DNA from: Clavulina sp. PMI_390
Taxonomy: Eukaryota > Basidiomycota > Agaricomycetes > Cantharellales > Hydnaceae
Assembly: GCA_015039315.1 (NCBI GenBank)
Contig: WIDE01000140.1
Span: 1-36,359, forward strand
Direction of reading: 5' to 3'
DNA length: 36,359 nucleotides
The notes below the pieces were generated by a model. The model had not been told where the DNA came from. It was given only the letters and a program-made list of their open reading frames with translations, and ran no database searches. The translations under genes and the position numbers were made by a program. Below are positions 20,495 to 32,669 of the stretch, piece after piece. Position 1 is the first letter of the stretch, and each line of letters begins with the position of its first letter.

Positions 20495-22492
20495 ATGGAT
20501 TTCCAACCGACCATAGTTAAGAAACACGCCCGCATTACCAAGAGTCATACCCCAGAGGCTCGATACTGGCGACGATTCAAGTACCCTGTATTCATCAAAG
20601 ACATCTATCCCATCACATCAGTGCATTTCTCTCCAGCTGCTCCACATAGATACGCTGTCACATCTGGCGTGCATGTACAAATATATTCCCCCAAAACGCA
20701 AAAGATCTACAAGTCTATTTCGCGATTCAAAACAACTGCTGCAAGTGGCAATATAAGGCATGATGGCAAGCTTGTTGCAGCTGGCGATGCGAGCGGGTTG
20801 ATCCAAGTAAGTGCGACGTTATATGCTGCGCAGGAGGTCAAGGAGTAATGTCGATGCTCCGTGACCTATAGATATTTGACATCAACAGCCGAGCTATTCT
20901 CAGAACTCTAGACGAGCATAAGCTGTAAGTATCTATGCGCATTCTTCCATGTGGTACCATGTCTGATACTTGATTTTTCGTCGTTTTCAGTCCAGTCCAT
21001 GTCACCAAGTTTTCCGCTGGAAACACGACCCAACTACTCTCCTGCTCCGATGACTTTACGGTCCGGCTGTGGGACATCCCCTCACAAACCTCTATCAATA
21101 CCTTTGCCGATCATGATGATTATGTCCGGTCAGGACACATCATGCCATCCAACCCCTCCCTCCTCCTCACTGGGTCGTATGACTCTACTGTGCGCCTCTG
21201 GGACGCGCGCACAGGATCATGCACTATGACCATGTCATGTATGGCTACCTCCCCTTCAACAAATAGCTCTGGCGAGAAAACACTAGTAGGGGAGCGAGTA
21301 CCGGTTTACGACGTCCTACCCTTCGCAAGTGGCACGATGGCACTCTCCGCAAGTGGGCCGTCGGGTGTCATCCGTCTCTGGGACCTTGTTGCGGGAGGTA
21401 AATGCGTGCGAGCCATGTCGAACCATCAGAAAGCTGTGACGACGCTAGCGTTTGATGGATCAGGGAGCAGGGTGCTGAGTGGTGGGTTGGATCATATGGT
21501 CAAGGTGTACGACGTTAGCACGTACAAGGTGGTACACACCATGCGATATCCTGCTCCAGTGCTCTGTGTGGCCGTCTCGGTGAGTTTGTTCTTGCTGTGT
21601 GGGCTTGATCTCCAATTGACCGTTGAATCCACAACTTTTCCTTAGCCCGATGACACTCACATTGCTGCTGGAATGGGTGACGGCACCTTCTCGATCCGAA
21701 GGAGGCAGCCAAAAGCCTCTGAAGATGCCGCCGCTGCAGCCCGTGCACCGAAGAAAGACGCTTTCCAAGCACTTCTTGACGGTGACACCATGGCTTCACT
21801 CACAAAGACGCCTGTGCTCGGCTCGAAGGCAAAAGGGAAGCAACGAGCGGTTCAAGGAGATGCCAATGAGCTGACAGTGGAGTCCAAACGGAGAAAAAAG
21901 CTGAAGGATTACGACAAGATGCTCAAGACATTTAGGTACTCTGCGGCATTGGATTCAGTACTAAAGAAGGTGTGCTTTCTCCCTGATCTAGGATGCACTA
22001 TTACTCACGCTATTGACGTTATGGGATCGTAGTCCGTACCCCCAACGACCGCATTTTCTCTCATAACAGAGCTTGTGCATCAAGATGCCCTAAGATCAGC
22101 TCTCAGTGGAAGAGATGACGTCTTGCTAGAGCCCATTCTGCACCTCCTCGTCCAATACGTATCCGATCCGCGGTTCGGCGAGCTTGTATGCGACGTAGCA
22201 ATCGTGCTATTAGGTACGTCAGCGTTAGATCTCGCTCGATGCTCAGAGTGAGTGGATCCCAATTAATCGTTCTTTTTTGGTAGATATGTACGCCTCGGCC
22301 GTTGGGCAGTCGCCCATCATCGACTCGCTCTTCATCGAATTGCGGAAGAGGGTACATAAGGAATTGATATTCCAGCGGGAGCTGGTCTCGATAAAAGGAG
22401 CCTTGGAGATGATCCTTTCTGCAAATTCGATGGGGCATTCGGGTGTTAGGAATACGAGCACCACGCCTGCTGTCGTCACAGCACCTGTATAG
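20495..22492 (+). CDS. UTP15: U3 snoRNA-associated protein 15 (UTP15), WD40 repeat
   Basis: There are six exons, 20495-20806, 20872-20924, 20991-21579, 21646-21969, 22033-22213 and 22284-22492, giving 555 residues. The N-terminus YWRRFKYPVFIKDIYPITSV is the conserved opening of UTP15. WD40 blades end in motifs such as LIQIFDI, VRLWDI, VRLWDAR, IRLWDL and VKVYDV. The C-terminal UTP15_C domain is visible as KLKDYDKMLKTFRYSAALD followed by a helical block ending FQRELVSIKGALEMILS. UTP15 belongs to the t-UTP/UTP-A subcomplex of the small-subunit processome in the nucleolus and is needed for pre-rRNA transcription and 18S processing. The linker at about 335-390, rich in Ala, Lys and Ser, is variable. 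It converges on the alpha/beta hydrolase gene with only 101 bases between the stop codons. Confidence 0.96.
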
Positions 22493-22593
22493 CACATCAT
22501 TCAACTTGTGATAAGAAATTTCATTGTGCATCTATCTATCATGTTCTAGCCATCGTCTAATCGACGTACGGGTGTGTAGGCGCAAGCGATCGA

Positions 22594-24538
22594 TCACAAG
22601 CCGGCGATGAGATTTTTCGCAGACTCATCCTGCTCCCCGCTGATGATCTTGCCTTCACTGACAACCTTGAACCCAACGACCTTTTCTTTGCCCTTTTCCA
22701 GGATAAACCCATCCTTCTCGAACCTGTCCTCTCTCGAACGAGACCCTGGTGTAGGAGCTGGGACGAGATCTTCAGCTGCAGCCTTCAAGAACTCGAGCAC
22801 AGGCTGGCGGACCCAGCGGTCGGGCGGTGGACCCCTCGTCCGTCCGCCAGAGAATGGAATTGGGATACCAGTGAAGAACTTGCCACCTGTGAACCAGCCC
22901 AGATGCCCGCCGTAGGGTGTCACGGCCAATGCGGTCGTTTGTGCATCTTGTACTTCGTGAACGGGGTTGTATGCGACGATGGGGTCGTCTTCAGTGTTGA
23001 TTGCGAGGAAGGGGACGCGGATCTTGATGGGGTGTTTGTGCGAGCATGAGTGCTTCCCTATAACGCAAGTCCGTTACGCGGTTGGTCAGTTTGAAAGTTT
23101 TATGTTGAGGAAGGTTAGATGGAGAGAGACGTACAGTAGGCGAGAGCAGATGGCATGGGGAATAAGGGACGGGGGCCGCCGACTGCGATGGTGAGTACTG
23201 CATCGACTTCCCCGAATGTGGGGTTCTTCAGTGCCAGAACAGGCTCGATAATGGGAGTTAAGCGATCATCAGGAGGGAAGGAGCGGACGGTGTCGACTGA
23301 CAGGGAGAAGGGTAGTTAATATGGCAGCATGAATGTTTGAGCATCACTTGAGCACTGACGATGGGATTTGAATAGTTCGACAAGGTTGGCTCCAAGAGCC
23401 TTGGCGTATATGTGCTTGACGAAGAATTCATTGTTCAGCCTGGAGAGGTGAACCGTTGACCGTTGAGTTGATGGAGACGTTGAGGTTTCCTAAAATAGCG
23501 CACTACTTACTTGAGCATATTTTTCTCTACATTCCAAGGCTGTGATATAGTTTATCAGAGAATGACTTGAATCATGAAGACTTGGGACTCACGCATGCAA
23601 GCGCAACACCAGCAATCAGCCGGCTTCGTGCGCCTTCCTCACCAAGATACCTGGTGAGAATGTTGGCTCCCAGACTAAAGCCCAGCCCTATCAGAGGCGC
23701 ATTAGGGTATTTGTGGGAAAGGTAGAGGGTTCCGCAGCGCAAATCGTCTGTGGGAGCTGCGCTGTAGAACTGATAAGATTTTAGTCCATCGGTATTGTTC
23801 CAGGTGATAGCTGGCTGCTGATCCTTACCTGGGGACTTGTGACTGGGACGTTTGCACCTGGGGGGTATGAGCGTCAGTATATATGACCCAACCAGGGTGG
23901 CTTGGCGTTGACTTACAGCCTCGGAAGTTCACTACCACGCCACGGAATCCAAGGCCTCCCTCGGACTTGGGTTTGCATGCACCAGCAAGAACTGAGCGCA
24001 CATACGACTCATACGAGCCTCCAGTAAGACCATGCTGGACGACAACGATGGGCGTATCATCTGCCATATCAGGCGCCTCTTCCTTGGTAGGGGTGAAGTC
24101 CAAGCCAATAGTCCCTCCATCGGGCAGGCGAAGCAGCGTGCGCTCATAGACGATTTCGTCCACTTTGGTGAAGTCTGCAGCGACGACGTACCCCGTTTGC
24201 ATATGTCCGTTTAGCAGCCACCAAGTAGGCTCAAAGGGCTTGTAGAGACTGGGTACTCTGGATTCGAGGAAATCTCGAATGCCCATCAGCTCTGTCTTCT
24301 TCGCACCCTTGGGATCGGATGGGTCATTGCGCTTGACCTTGAACTTGAGAGGGGTTCTCGGATAGTATATGGAGGTGGGGATAGTTCGGGTTAGCCATCC
24401 AAGGAGCAAGAGGAAAGGAAAGATGAGGATTGGCCCAATCTAAGAAGAGTTGCATTCATAAAGGGCAGTGGTTAGGTGGGCGATATGTATATCGTGGACG
24501 GCAAACGATGTCCGTACGTGCACGAGAGCTGGAGCCAT
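22594..24538 (-). CDS. Alpha/beta hydrolase of the EHT1/EEB1 (ABHD1/3, YheT) family
   Basis: There are eight exons, 24538-24518, 24439-23917, 23857-23829, 23769-23593, 23539-23511, 23439-23360, 23296-23135 and 23057-22594, giving 494 residues. A hydrophobic segment at about 8-24 is probably a membrane anchor. Hallmarks are PTWWLLNGHMQTGY, the oxyanion strand VVVQHGLTGGSYESYVR, VVNFRGCANVPVTSPQFYS, and the nucleophile elbow GFSLGANILTRYLG with Ser223. Asp365 (NTEDDPIV) and His392 (YGGHLGWF) complete the triad. Yeast EHT1/EEB1 make and hydrolyse medium-chain fatty acid ethyl esters; ABHD relatives act on lipids. Two 29-base exons keep the frame. The seven-codon first exon is the least certain part, but it provides an ATG and joins the anchor in frame. 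The promoter is shared divergently with the coiled-coil gene at 24900. Confidence 0.92.
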
Positions 24539-24899
24539 AGTATTGGTCTCAACAAGGCCTTAGAGTGTGTTCAGTCCGAGGCCCAGGTCTTGATAAGCTC
24601 TCTCAGTCTGTCAAAGAGAGGAGTAGGTCGGGTTTGGGGGAGCGAGAGAATAATTTGTCAAGTGGGATTTATTTCGCGGTCTCTCAGCGTAACCTGCGCG
24701 TGGGGATTCCGGTACACGGCAACCTCGTGGGAAAAAACAAAATGTCAACAGCAATGACACGCTGGGGGTTGTTTGGTCTCGGCGCTTCGGTCGCGTCCCA
24801 ACCCCCTTCCTTTCCCCCTTCTCCATCCAGATTTTGCTACATCCATTAACCACTCTTTCAAGATTACCGAACGTATAGAGAACTGTTTAAAGACTTCGA
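24539..24899. promoter_or_regulatory. Compact bidirectional promoter
   Basis: These 361 bases separate the start codons of the alpha/beta hydrolase (minus) and the coiled-coil protein (plus). The plus-strand side holds a pyrimidine-rich stretch at about 24790-24835. No coding frame is supported. Confidence 0.45.
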
Positions 24900-27800
24900 A
24901 TGGAGTCTACGGCTTCGAACGAAGCTGGAAAGTCCGACGCGCTCGCGGTCAACTTCACGTTCGCGAAAGCACCGAAGCCCCATTCTTTCATCGATAATCC
25001 AAGCAAGACGAATAAACTCAAGGCTTCTATCATCCACCATCCCGATGTTACCCCCGACTTCCGTAGATCGAGCCATACACGACGCAGCTTACAAAGTCAA
25101 GGATGGATAGAAACACAGAGCGACTCAGGATCGTTCGCCGTGCCAATGACACCTGAAAGCCTCGATAAAACATCCTATATTCTCTCAAGCTCGAGCGCGA
25201 GCTCTCGTTATCGTCCCAACTTTCCTATGCCCAAGCCTGAAGAAGTCGACGACTCCTTCGATATTTTTGATCAAGGCGCAAGCCAGCGAGCCGCCAGCCT
25301 CGACGCGCGTGATGACTCCGAACAACTCCACGCTAACCCACTGCAAGAACGCATCGCCCGTATGAAATCGAAAAGCAAGACTCCCCGCGGGGTCCCCTTT
25401 GCCTCGAGCTCACAGTCCATGCTGCCCCATATGACTGATTCTCCCGTTAACCTCAACTCACAATTACCTCGCAACTCCAACTTCACTAACCCCAAGCTAA
25501 AGACTATTGCTAATATCCAATCCACCAGTCATCGCTCCTCTCTTACCTCCTTCCCTCGGCATGCTCAGCTCATCGACGACGCTCAACGCTACTCTGCTGA
25601 CCGTTCAGCCTCCCCAGCTCCTCGGGGCCAATCTGTTGCGGCGATGAGATCGGCATCGGTCGAGAGCGTCGTGCTTCCAGAAAATAGAGCCGATCCTTCT
25701 TCACTTGATGGTATGATGGCAACTTTGCAGACGTGGAGAGCTGAAAACAAAGACTTGGTAACTTGTCTCGCTCATATCGTCTCTCCCACCTCGATTTGCC
25801 CCACTGATATACTTCGACCCAGAAACTGTCGCTCGCAGATATCGAGGCGCAGCTGAGTAGTGTGAAGGAAGAGCGGGATACGTATTTGTCAGAGAAGACG
25901 GAATTGGAGGGTCGCCTGGCTGCTGCGAAAGCGAAGGGTCTGGAGGCTGTGAAGACCGCATCAGAGAGGTATGTACTTATCACTAGCATTGCATCGTTTG
26001 TGCCTTCATAATCTATGCCACTAGGGTCGAGGAGCTTAAGAAGGAGCTCTTGGGTCTGAAGGAGTCCGCTGACGCGACGGTGGAGAGCAGCGCTGGTTTG
26101 ACGGATGTTGCGTCCGAGCTCGAGGCGCTCAAGGATGGATCGGCGAAAGCCCTTGCCCGTAAGCCAACGCTCTGAGACTTACAACTCATTCGCATATACT
26201 CATCCATAGTGGGGCAGTGGTGGAGTCGTTCTTTGATGCTGAGCAGGGATACAACTTCAAACTTGCTGATTCGCGCGCTCTCATTCTGGAGTTGCAAGAA
26301 CAACTGGCTCAGCTAGATAAAGACGCCAGTAATAGTGAGTGTCTTGTTCGTTGTTGGAGCAGTGAGTTTCGCTCATTTCTATATCGTCATCCAAGAGCAA
26401 CAAGTCATCGACCTCCTCCGCGAACGGCTCGAAACGTCTACCGGGGAATATCTTGAGCAGAAGGACCGAATGCTCACGTTGGAGCAAGAGCAGGGCAAGA
26501 ACGCTATTGAACTGCGGAGTGCGGCCGCGAGCTTGTCGCGCACCGGTAAGCCCCCCGATACCATATTCTCGCCTGCCGTTGCTGATCTGATGCCGGAATG
26601 AGCAGGAGAGGACCTCGCCAAGCTCAAGGAATGTCAGACGCAGCTAGTTGATGCACTCACTGCCGCTGTGGAGCTGGAAGCAAAGCTGAATGTCGCGAAC
26701 CCAAGGTTTGTGTCTCCCCACTGTCGACTATGTTATATGGCTGGCTGAGCTCCTGGTCGGTATAGGATCTCCGAGCTCGAAGAGGAATTACGAAATGTGT
26801 CTGAGACCAGCCAAGTGAAAATAGCATCGCTCGAGGCATTGGTCGTAGAAGGCCAGAAACAGCACGCCGAGTTCAATGGAAGGTATGCATCCTTCGCTCG
26901 CGGATTTCAAGCCTGATTCTCCCAAGTGTAAACTAACAATCATCTACTCCTCAGCCTCACTAGGGCAGAGGCTCAGATCACCGAGCTTCGTTCTGAGCGC
27001 GACGAGCTACTCGCGTCGAATGCCGTCTCGCTCTTGAAGCTAGAAACTCTCTCGGCCCTCGAAGCTGAAGTGGGCGACCTTCGAATAAAGGCAGCAAACT
27101 CGAACGTCATTCCTTCGCTTCGTGATGAGATCGCCGCGCTCCTTACTTCCAACGGTACCCTACGCGCACAGATCGAGGTACTCGAGGCTGAGCGAACGGA
27201 CATCTCGAGGCTGAGAGGCGCAGAGATCCAGGTGCTGAACCTTACGGAGACGGCGAGTGACCTTCAGAAGAAGTTTGATGCTGCGACAGCACAAACGATG
27301 AAGGAGAGGGATGCGAAGCTCAAGGCTGAGGCGGTGCGTGAGGAGTTGCAAGCTCGCTTGATCCAACAGGAGATCGAGTGGAAGGGTGAGGTCAAGTCGT
27401 TGCAGGATCAGTGAGTTGGTTTCTCTGATCATAGCTTGTGGTAGTCGGGCTAATATTTTGGGCTTTTAGATTGAAGCAGAGCGAGGTTGATAGGGAGGTG
27501 CGTGATTCTCAGGTGGTACCCTTTCGTCTTGACCCTAATTTTGCGGCATTTTTGGTAGGTGCTGTCGCAGCGACTGGATATCGAAAAGGCGAAGTTCGAA
27601 GAACAGCATAGTCAACTCAATGTAAGCCATCAATTCTTTCACATTCGACCAAGTGCATATCTGACGGTACTTGCATCGTTCAGGGGAACCTTCTTGGGTC
27701 TGAGATGACTTGCCGGATCAAGGATGTGGAGATTCGTGAGCTGCAAGAAATTCTCAAAGAGGTACGTTTCGCAGGTCGATTCCCCGTCACGTCGTTGTTG

Positions 27801-29621
27801 ATTGAGCTTGGGACTATAGCGAGATGCTGTCCTATCCAGCCTTCCCCACCTCCGCGAGCGGCTACAGGGTGCCGAGGAGGACCGAACTGAGCTGCAAGCT
27901 GAGCTGACGAAAGCTACCAACGAACTGGAGATTAGTGGCAAGGTCGTCGAGATCATGAGAGAGACTCAGCAGAACCTGCACGCAGAAGTGGCTTCACTGC
28001 GCGCGATCAACGATGAGACCAAGTCGCGGAGTCTGGATCGAGCGAATGATGCTGCGGAGCTCATCAAGGCTCTCGAGTCGTTCCGCAGCGATAAGAGCGA
28101 GTTCGAGAGTTCTCGTGATGGTCACGAGCGCGAGCTGCGAGGGACGATTACGGATCTGCAGGTTCACTTGGATAACGAGAGGGCAGAGTCGAAGAAGGCG
28201 TCGGAGAGGATTGAGGAGTTGACATCGCAGCTGTTGGAAGCTGAAGAGCAGCTCAAGTCGTTCCCAGAACGGTTTGAGAAAGGAGGCGCTTTGGTGAGAA
28301 TTCGTCTACTATTCAGATGATTTTCAAGTTGCTCACGCTTACAATTCATACAGAACGAAGCTGAGCTTGCTGTAGTCCAAGTCATTATGCATCAGTGTCA
28401 GCGGGTGGTGGAACAGCAGCTTGTTACCAAAGGTAACGACATACGCAGGGTAAGTGGGCCAATCTCTTCTAGATATTTCCCACTGACGTGAGCATTCTGC
28501 TCCAGCGTGATGTCATTATTAAGGGTCTAGAAAGTCGCATCAAGTCTTTGGAGTCATTGCTCGCAAAGCAGTTGGACGCCAAGGTAAGTAAACCGCCTCA
28601 AACCAGTACATCACATTCTTACCATGTTTTCCTATTACTTTTCCTTCAGGCGCGAGCTGATGCAGCTGCTGGGCATCCTACTCGTTCTCTAATCGATCTG
28701 GATAATTGGATGGCTTCGTCGCCTCCACATCCCCAAGCAGATGCAGAAAACGTCAAGGTTAGTTTCCTCCGCTCAGATCAACCACCCTCCCTCTTAACCG
28801 TTTACTAGGTCGCAGATGCAAGGCTGAATGATTCGGCACCTGCTTCTCATGCGACCCAAACTGCTGATATTTATTCTTCTTCTGTTTCCCTCATCCCTGT
28901 TGCCGCGAACAAAAAATCTCAGCCCATCACATATCGCCGAACGAAGCTCACGGTTTTGGATAAGACTGCCTCCGAGCGCGGATCTACTGAACCCTTCGCT
29001 CAAATTTCCTCCAACGGGAACGCAAAGAGGAAGGAAACGGATCAGAATGTGCTCGTCCCAGGCTCATCTTCTCCTCTGAGCTCAGCTAGCTCCCCGACGA
29101 TGTCAAAGCCGACAAAGACAACCGGCGCGACTGCGAATAACAAGAAACGTGCGAATGACAGCGTAGAAATCATCCCGAAACCCGGAAAGAAGAAACGTAC
29201 CGACGAACGTAAGGTCGAGTTTGGTATTAGCACGGGTACACAGGATGGTGGGGTAGTTGCTGGTGGCTCTGACGCGTCCACTGCTGCTCCTACGACGGCA
29301 GCTTCAAGACGTGGGGTATGTATGGACTTTACCTCAAAAATTTACCGTAGGTTTGCCATGATGTTGACAAGATGATTCCTTTTCTCCCTGGATAGCGTGG
29401 GACCACCCGAGTCACTCGATCCGGGTCTCAACAGACTGCTGCTGCCAACAAGAAGGTTGGAACTTCAAGTGCCGTCGTCGATAGCGCCGATGACGTCAAC
29501 GTTGATGCTGGTCAGGAGTCCACTTCAGTAAGTGGATGTCATCTTCATTTGTCCGGCCTGCAATGCTAACGCAAGCTGTTCTCCTTGCGGTTAGGGCAAG
29601 GTGACTCGCAAGCGTCGATGA
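24900..29621 (+). CDS. Large coiled-coil protein, 18 exons, function unknown
   Basis: The exons are 24900-25757, 25823-25968, 26025-26158, 26218-26334, 26396-26545, 26606-26705, 26766-26882, 26955-27410, 27470-27497, 27559-27621, 27684-27761, 27820-28293, 28354-28449, 28506-28583, 28650-28757, 28809-29315, 29396-29527 and 29595-29621, giving 1222 residues. Residues 1-265 are Ser/Pro/Asn-rich and probably disordered. About 270-960 is a long heptad-repeat coiled coil (for example ALILELQEQLAQLDKD, VIDLLRERLE, ISELEEELRN, LRAQIEVLEAER). The last 250 residues are basic and disordered, with clusters KKRAND and GKKKRTDERK that suggest nuclear import, and the end is VTRKRR. I do not recognise a family. 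Spindle-pole, kinetochore, chromosome-axis or nuclear-pore filament proteins share this architecture. Splice choices were made by frame and by continuity of the heptads. Confidence 0.82.
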
Positions 29622-30103
29622 AACGATACTCGATCATTCTACCTATCCCTCTCTTCTTTTCCCTTCTTGGTCGCTTTCACAGAAAATCTCTTCATTTTCT
29701 CTTTGTTCATGCATCCGCTCTCCAACCCAGATTGCGTTCCGTTTCGACCCAAGTGCCGATGTCATGGATATTCACATGTATTACCAGTCCTCTTTGTGTT
29801 TTCCACCAGTAGCAAACACATATGTTCGGTGAAAAGTATGGTACAGGAGATGTGAGACAACTCTGAAGAGGCACGTGACCTCCACAATCTTCGTCGAGCT
29901 CCCCAGAGGGGTTGGACACAGTGGTGGCTGAAAGGAAAGAACAACGGTGAAATACAAGTCGCCGAGAACAAATCCTGAGTCTAGGCCCCAGGTGTAGCGG
30001 AGGCTCACACTTGTTCAGCGAGCAACCTGTATCGCAGCGTTGACAATCTTTCGGTCGGGATATCTAGTATTGCCGAGGCGTGAATGAATCAAGAGGGATT
30101 GGA
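29622..30103. other. Convergent intergenic region
   Basis: These 482 bases lie between the stops of the coiled-coil gene (plus) and METTL3 (minus). Short overlapping frames of at most 75 codons are present on both strands, without a domain. It holds the two 3' UTRs. Confidence 0.5.
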
Positions 30104-32350
30104 TTAGGACAAACTGCGAGGTAAGAAATGAGGGAACAATGAAGGATACCTCGCACGAATGCGCTCAGCCAGCTCAGGGTCGTGTATCATATCCTGGCCG
30201 AGTTGATTTCCTAGTGTGATCCAGCTACGAACCCGAACGATGTTAGCCCAAATGAATCGTGAATATCTCCTAGCGGTCCTGGTCAAGGGAACGGCCACTC
30301 ACCCTGGTCGAGCATTATGCCTTCTGCCGAAAATCTCAACTTTCCTTCCTCCAGGACACATTCTTTCGATGATGCCGTACACCTCGTCGGGCTTACGGGA
30401 CGTCTCGCGTACTTCGGAGACGATGACGTCAGTGTCAAGGCCGCGGTTGATCCAAGTGGGCCATTTCAAGGAACCATCGGGGTTGGTGTGCGTCTTGATG
30501 CCAACAAGCATGTGCTCTTTGGTATGGCTAAATGGGAGACAAGTGAAAATGAGGTAATGTGAGGAGAGAAGCGTAATTAGTGAGCGAAGGAGAGGATTTT
30601 GTGGGAACCCTTTTAAGATGGAGGACGCACTTGAGCCAGTGCCCTGTTCTCCCTGTACGAATGACACGTTGGAGTTGATTCGTCTTCACCCACACTACCT
30701 CATCCACTCGGGTGTACCTACGAGCGAGAGCGTCCGATTGTTAGGTGGTCATTTAATAGGATCGTGTGGACTCGCTAACCCCCAGGCCTGCATACATTCT
30801 CTGCCGAGCTCCATAGCCCTGCCAGTCACCCAAAGGAATAACAGGCCTTCGTCCTGAAGTTCTGGGATTGGCATCGCCTTCATTTCGTCATCCGTCATAG
30901 TGCCGTATGGTAGCTGATTGATCGTTTCCGCGGAGGGTAAGCCTATAGAGCTAAGGTAGACGATGGTTGAGTACTCACACTCATGTGGATATCCCATGGC
31001 GGGTCAGCCATGATAACATGGAACTTCCCTAGGACTGTAGCGTCGAAGTGCCGAAGATCGCAATTCACCCACTGAGGCGGGGACTGCGAGAATGAAGGGA
31101 GGTATGAGCATCGTCGCGTATGTTCTGGAAGACCGAACTGTTAGTACGTACTGGTTTTGTCAACTTTCCAGTAGGACCTAGCCCTATCGGTAGTCTAGCA
31201 TCAACAGGGATTCGTTTAGGCCCTGCTGGCTCGTCCGACGTCGATGATATCGTGACAGTGGACTGTCTCCGATCTGGCACAGCAGCTTCGTCAACGTCCA
31301 TCGTCTCGTCGTCTTCTGGGCCATCATAGTCCACCTCGAAATGGACGTATTTGCAAGGGGCCTTATCTTTCCCCCTCCCGCCTGCACCCAACCCAGAAGG
31401 TAACGCAACACCAGACGTGCGAGGAGCGGCAGGGAGTGGATGGATGGATGGTGACGCAGAGTACATCGGCTCAGAGAAGCAAGTGTTCAGGTAGGAGCAG
31501 TGTCCGAGAGATACATCGGTGTGTGGGCGGATGATTGGCCGGAAGTGGATCTAGATTGTCACGGAGGTATACGTGCGTAAATATGTTAGCCATAACCTCT
31601 TTGGTTCTAGAAATGGCTAAGGAGAATCGCACTTTTGAGCAGTAGGGTTTACTGGTACCTGGAGAAGAGGAGGCTCCTGAGCTGGCGGCTCGTGCGGCCG
31701 CACAGTCCTGGCGAGTAGTGTGGGGACATATTGGCTCGAAGACTCCTTTCGTTGATGAATGCTATCGAAGATAAGTCCGGTAGATCCAATGTATGTCAGA
31801 ACAGTGCCCCATATCTCGTGAGAGACGTATGAGGGTAGTAGTAGAGAGAAAAACCCACTCTCTCTGCGAGCAACTTGCCCTTCGCAGTGCCTTTCCGCAG
31901 CACTGCATATACCTCGTCGAGTTCGGCGTTAACAGTGTCTGATGGGGAGACTTTTAAATGGTGCACATTTTCTGGGACCCCTAACACATACGTCAATCCT
32001 TCATCGTTCGAAGCTAGTCGTGTTGAACTGGACATACCGTGTTCGAGGTTGCTTTGCCTCGAGCGCGGAGGCTCAGTGAGCTCAATAGATAGCACAACAA
32101 GGTCACGCTCGCCCGCGGCCAGAATTCCATCGTCTTTTAGGACTATCGCGCCGTATTGCCAGGATTCCGAGAGCTCTCGTAGGGCAGATTCCACTGCTGG
32201 TCGATCTGTCAGCTTTAGTGATGTATTCGTGTAGGCGATAAGATGCCGAAGAAGCGCTGCTGCGGTGATAGGAAACTGGGGTGCTGATCGCCTTTGACTA
32301 TCGCTGGATGTCAGCAGGTGATGGAGAGAGGAAGACAGTTCAGATTCCAT
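30104..32350 (-). CDS. METTL3: METTL3/IME4-type mRNA N6-adenosine methyltransferase (MT-A70)
   Basis: There are eight exons, 32350-31859, 31761-31633, 31550-31152, 31083-30979, 30913-30780, 30717-30631, 30527-30303 and 30224-30104, giving 563 residues. An N-terminal helical region is followed by two CCCH fingers (Cys176, 184 and 205 with His209; Cys225, 231 and 273 with His277), then the MT-A70 domain. That domain carries [19 protein letters not shown] with the catalytic DPPW at 367-370, then [63 protein letters not shown] and WITLGNQL. This is the catalytic type of m6A writer, normally paired with METTL14 in the nucleus; the yeast orthologue IME4 controls meiosis. Both fingers carry inserts: about 11 residues more than human METTL3 before Cys205, and 41 residues between Cys231 and Cys273. 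The final codons after RIRARYP are read without a further intron. Confidence 0.95.
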
Positions 32351-32669
32351 GTTTGCATGTATCGGGAGCAGACGGTGCGCGCCACAAATAGTGTGACCGA
32401 TAGTGACTCACACAAACAACGCATCCGTCAAGACCACTACCCACCACCCCCACCACCAACACAACGCCACAGTGACGTTCGACGTGGTGATCTATTCCGC
32501 CTCAAGACCCATATCAGTCCTATAACCAGGGTGTTGGATCTGTATACATACGTGAAAACCCAAACAGCCAAATCATCACGCGCTGTAATCTGTGAGTATT
32601 GATACGCCACAGTAATTGTACCTCCCTCACCCATGTGGTACTCGTCCCTAGCCTTTATTTCTGTTAAAA
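32351..32669. promoter_or_regulatory. Compact bidirectional promoter of METTL3 and F-box copy 1
   Basis: These 319 bases lie between divergent start codons. They contain a CCA/CCACC-rich low-complexity tract at 32433-32460. No coding sequence is supported. Confidence 0.4.
32433..32460. repeat. CCA-rich microsatellite-like tract
   Basis: A C/A-only tract of imperfect CCA triplets lies within the METTL3/F-box divergent promoter. It is too short to be more than a simple-sequence stretch. Confidence 0.5.

Noticed and set aside
24030..24214. Plus-strand frames opposite the alpha/beta hydrolase
   Set aside because: They are antisense shadows of a strongly conserved minus-strand exon.
31200..31480. 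Possible intron removing the METTL3 finger insert
   Set aside because: The only GT/AG pair found (GTACTC to GCAG) shifts frame into an immediate stop, so the insert is kept as coding.
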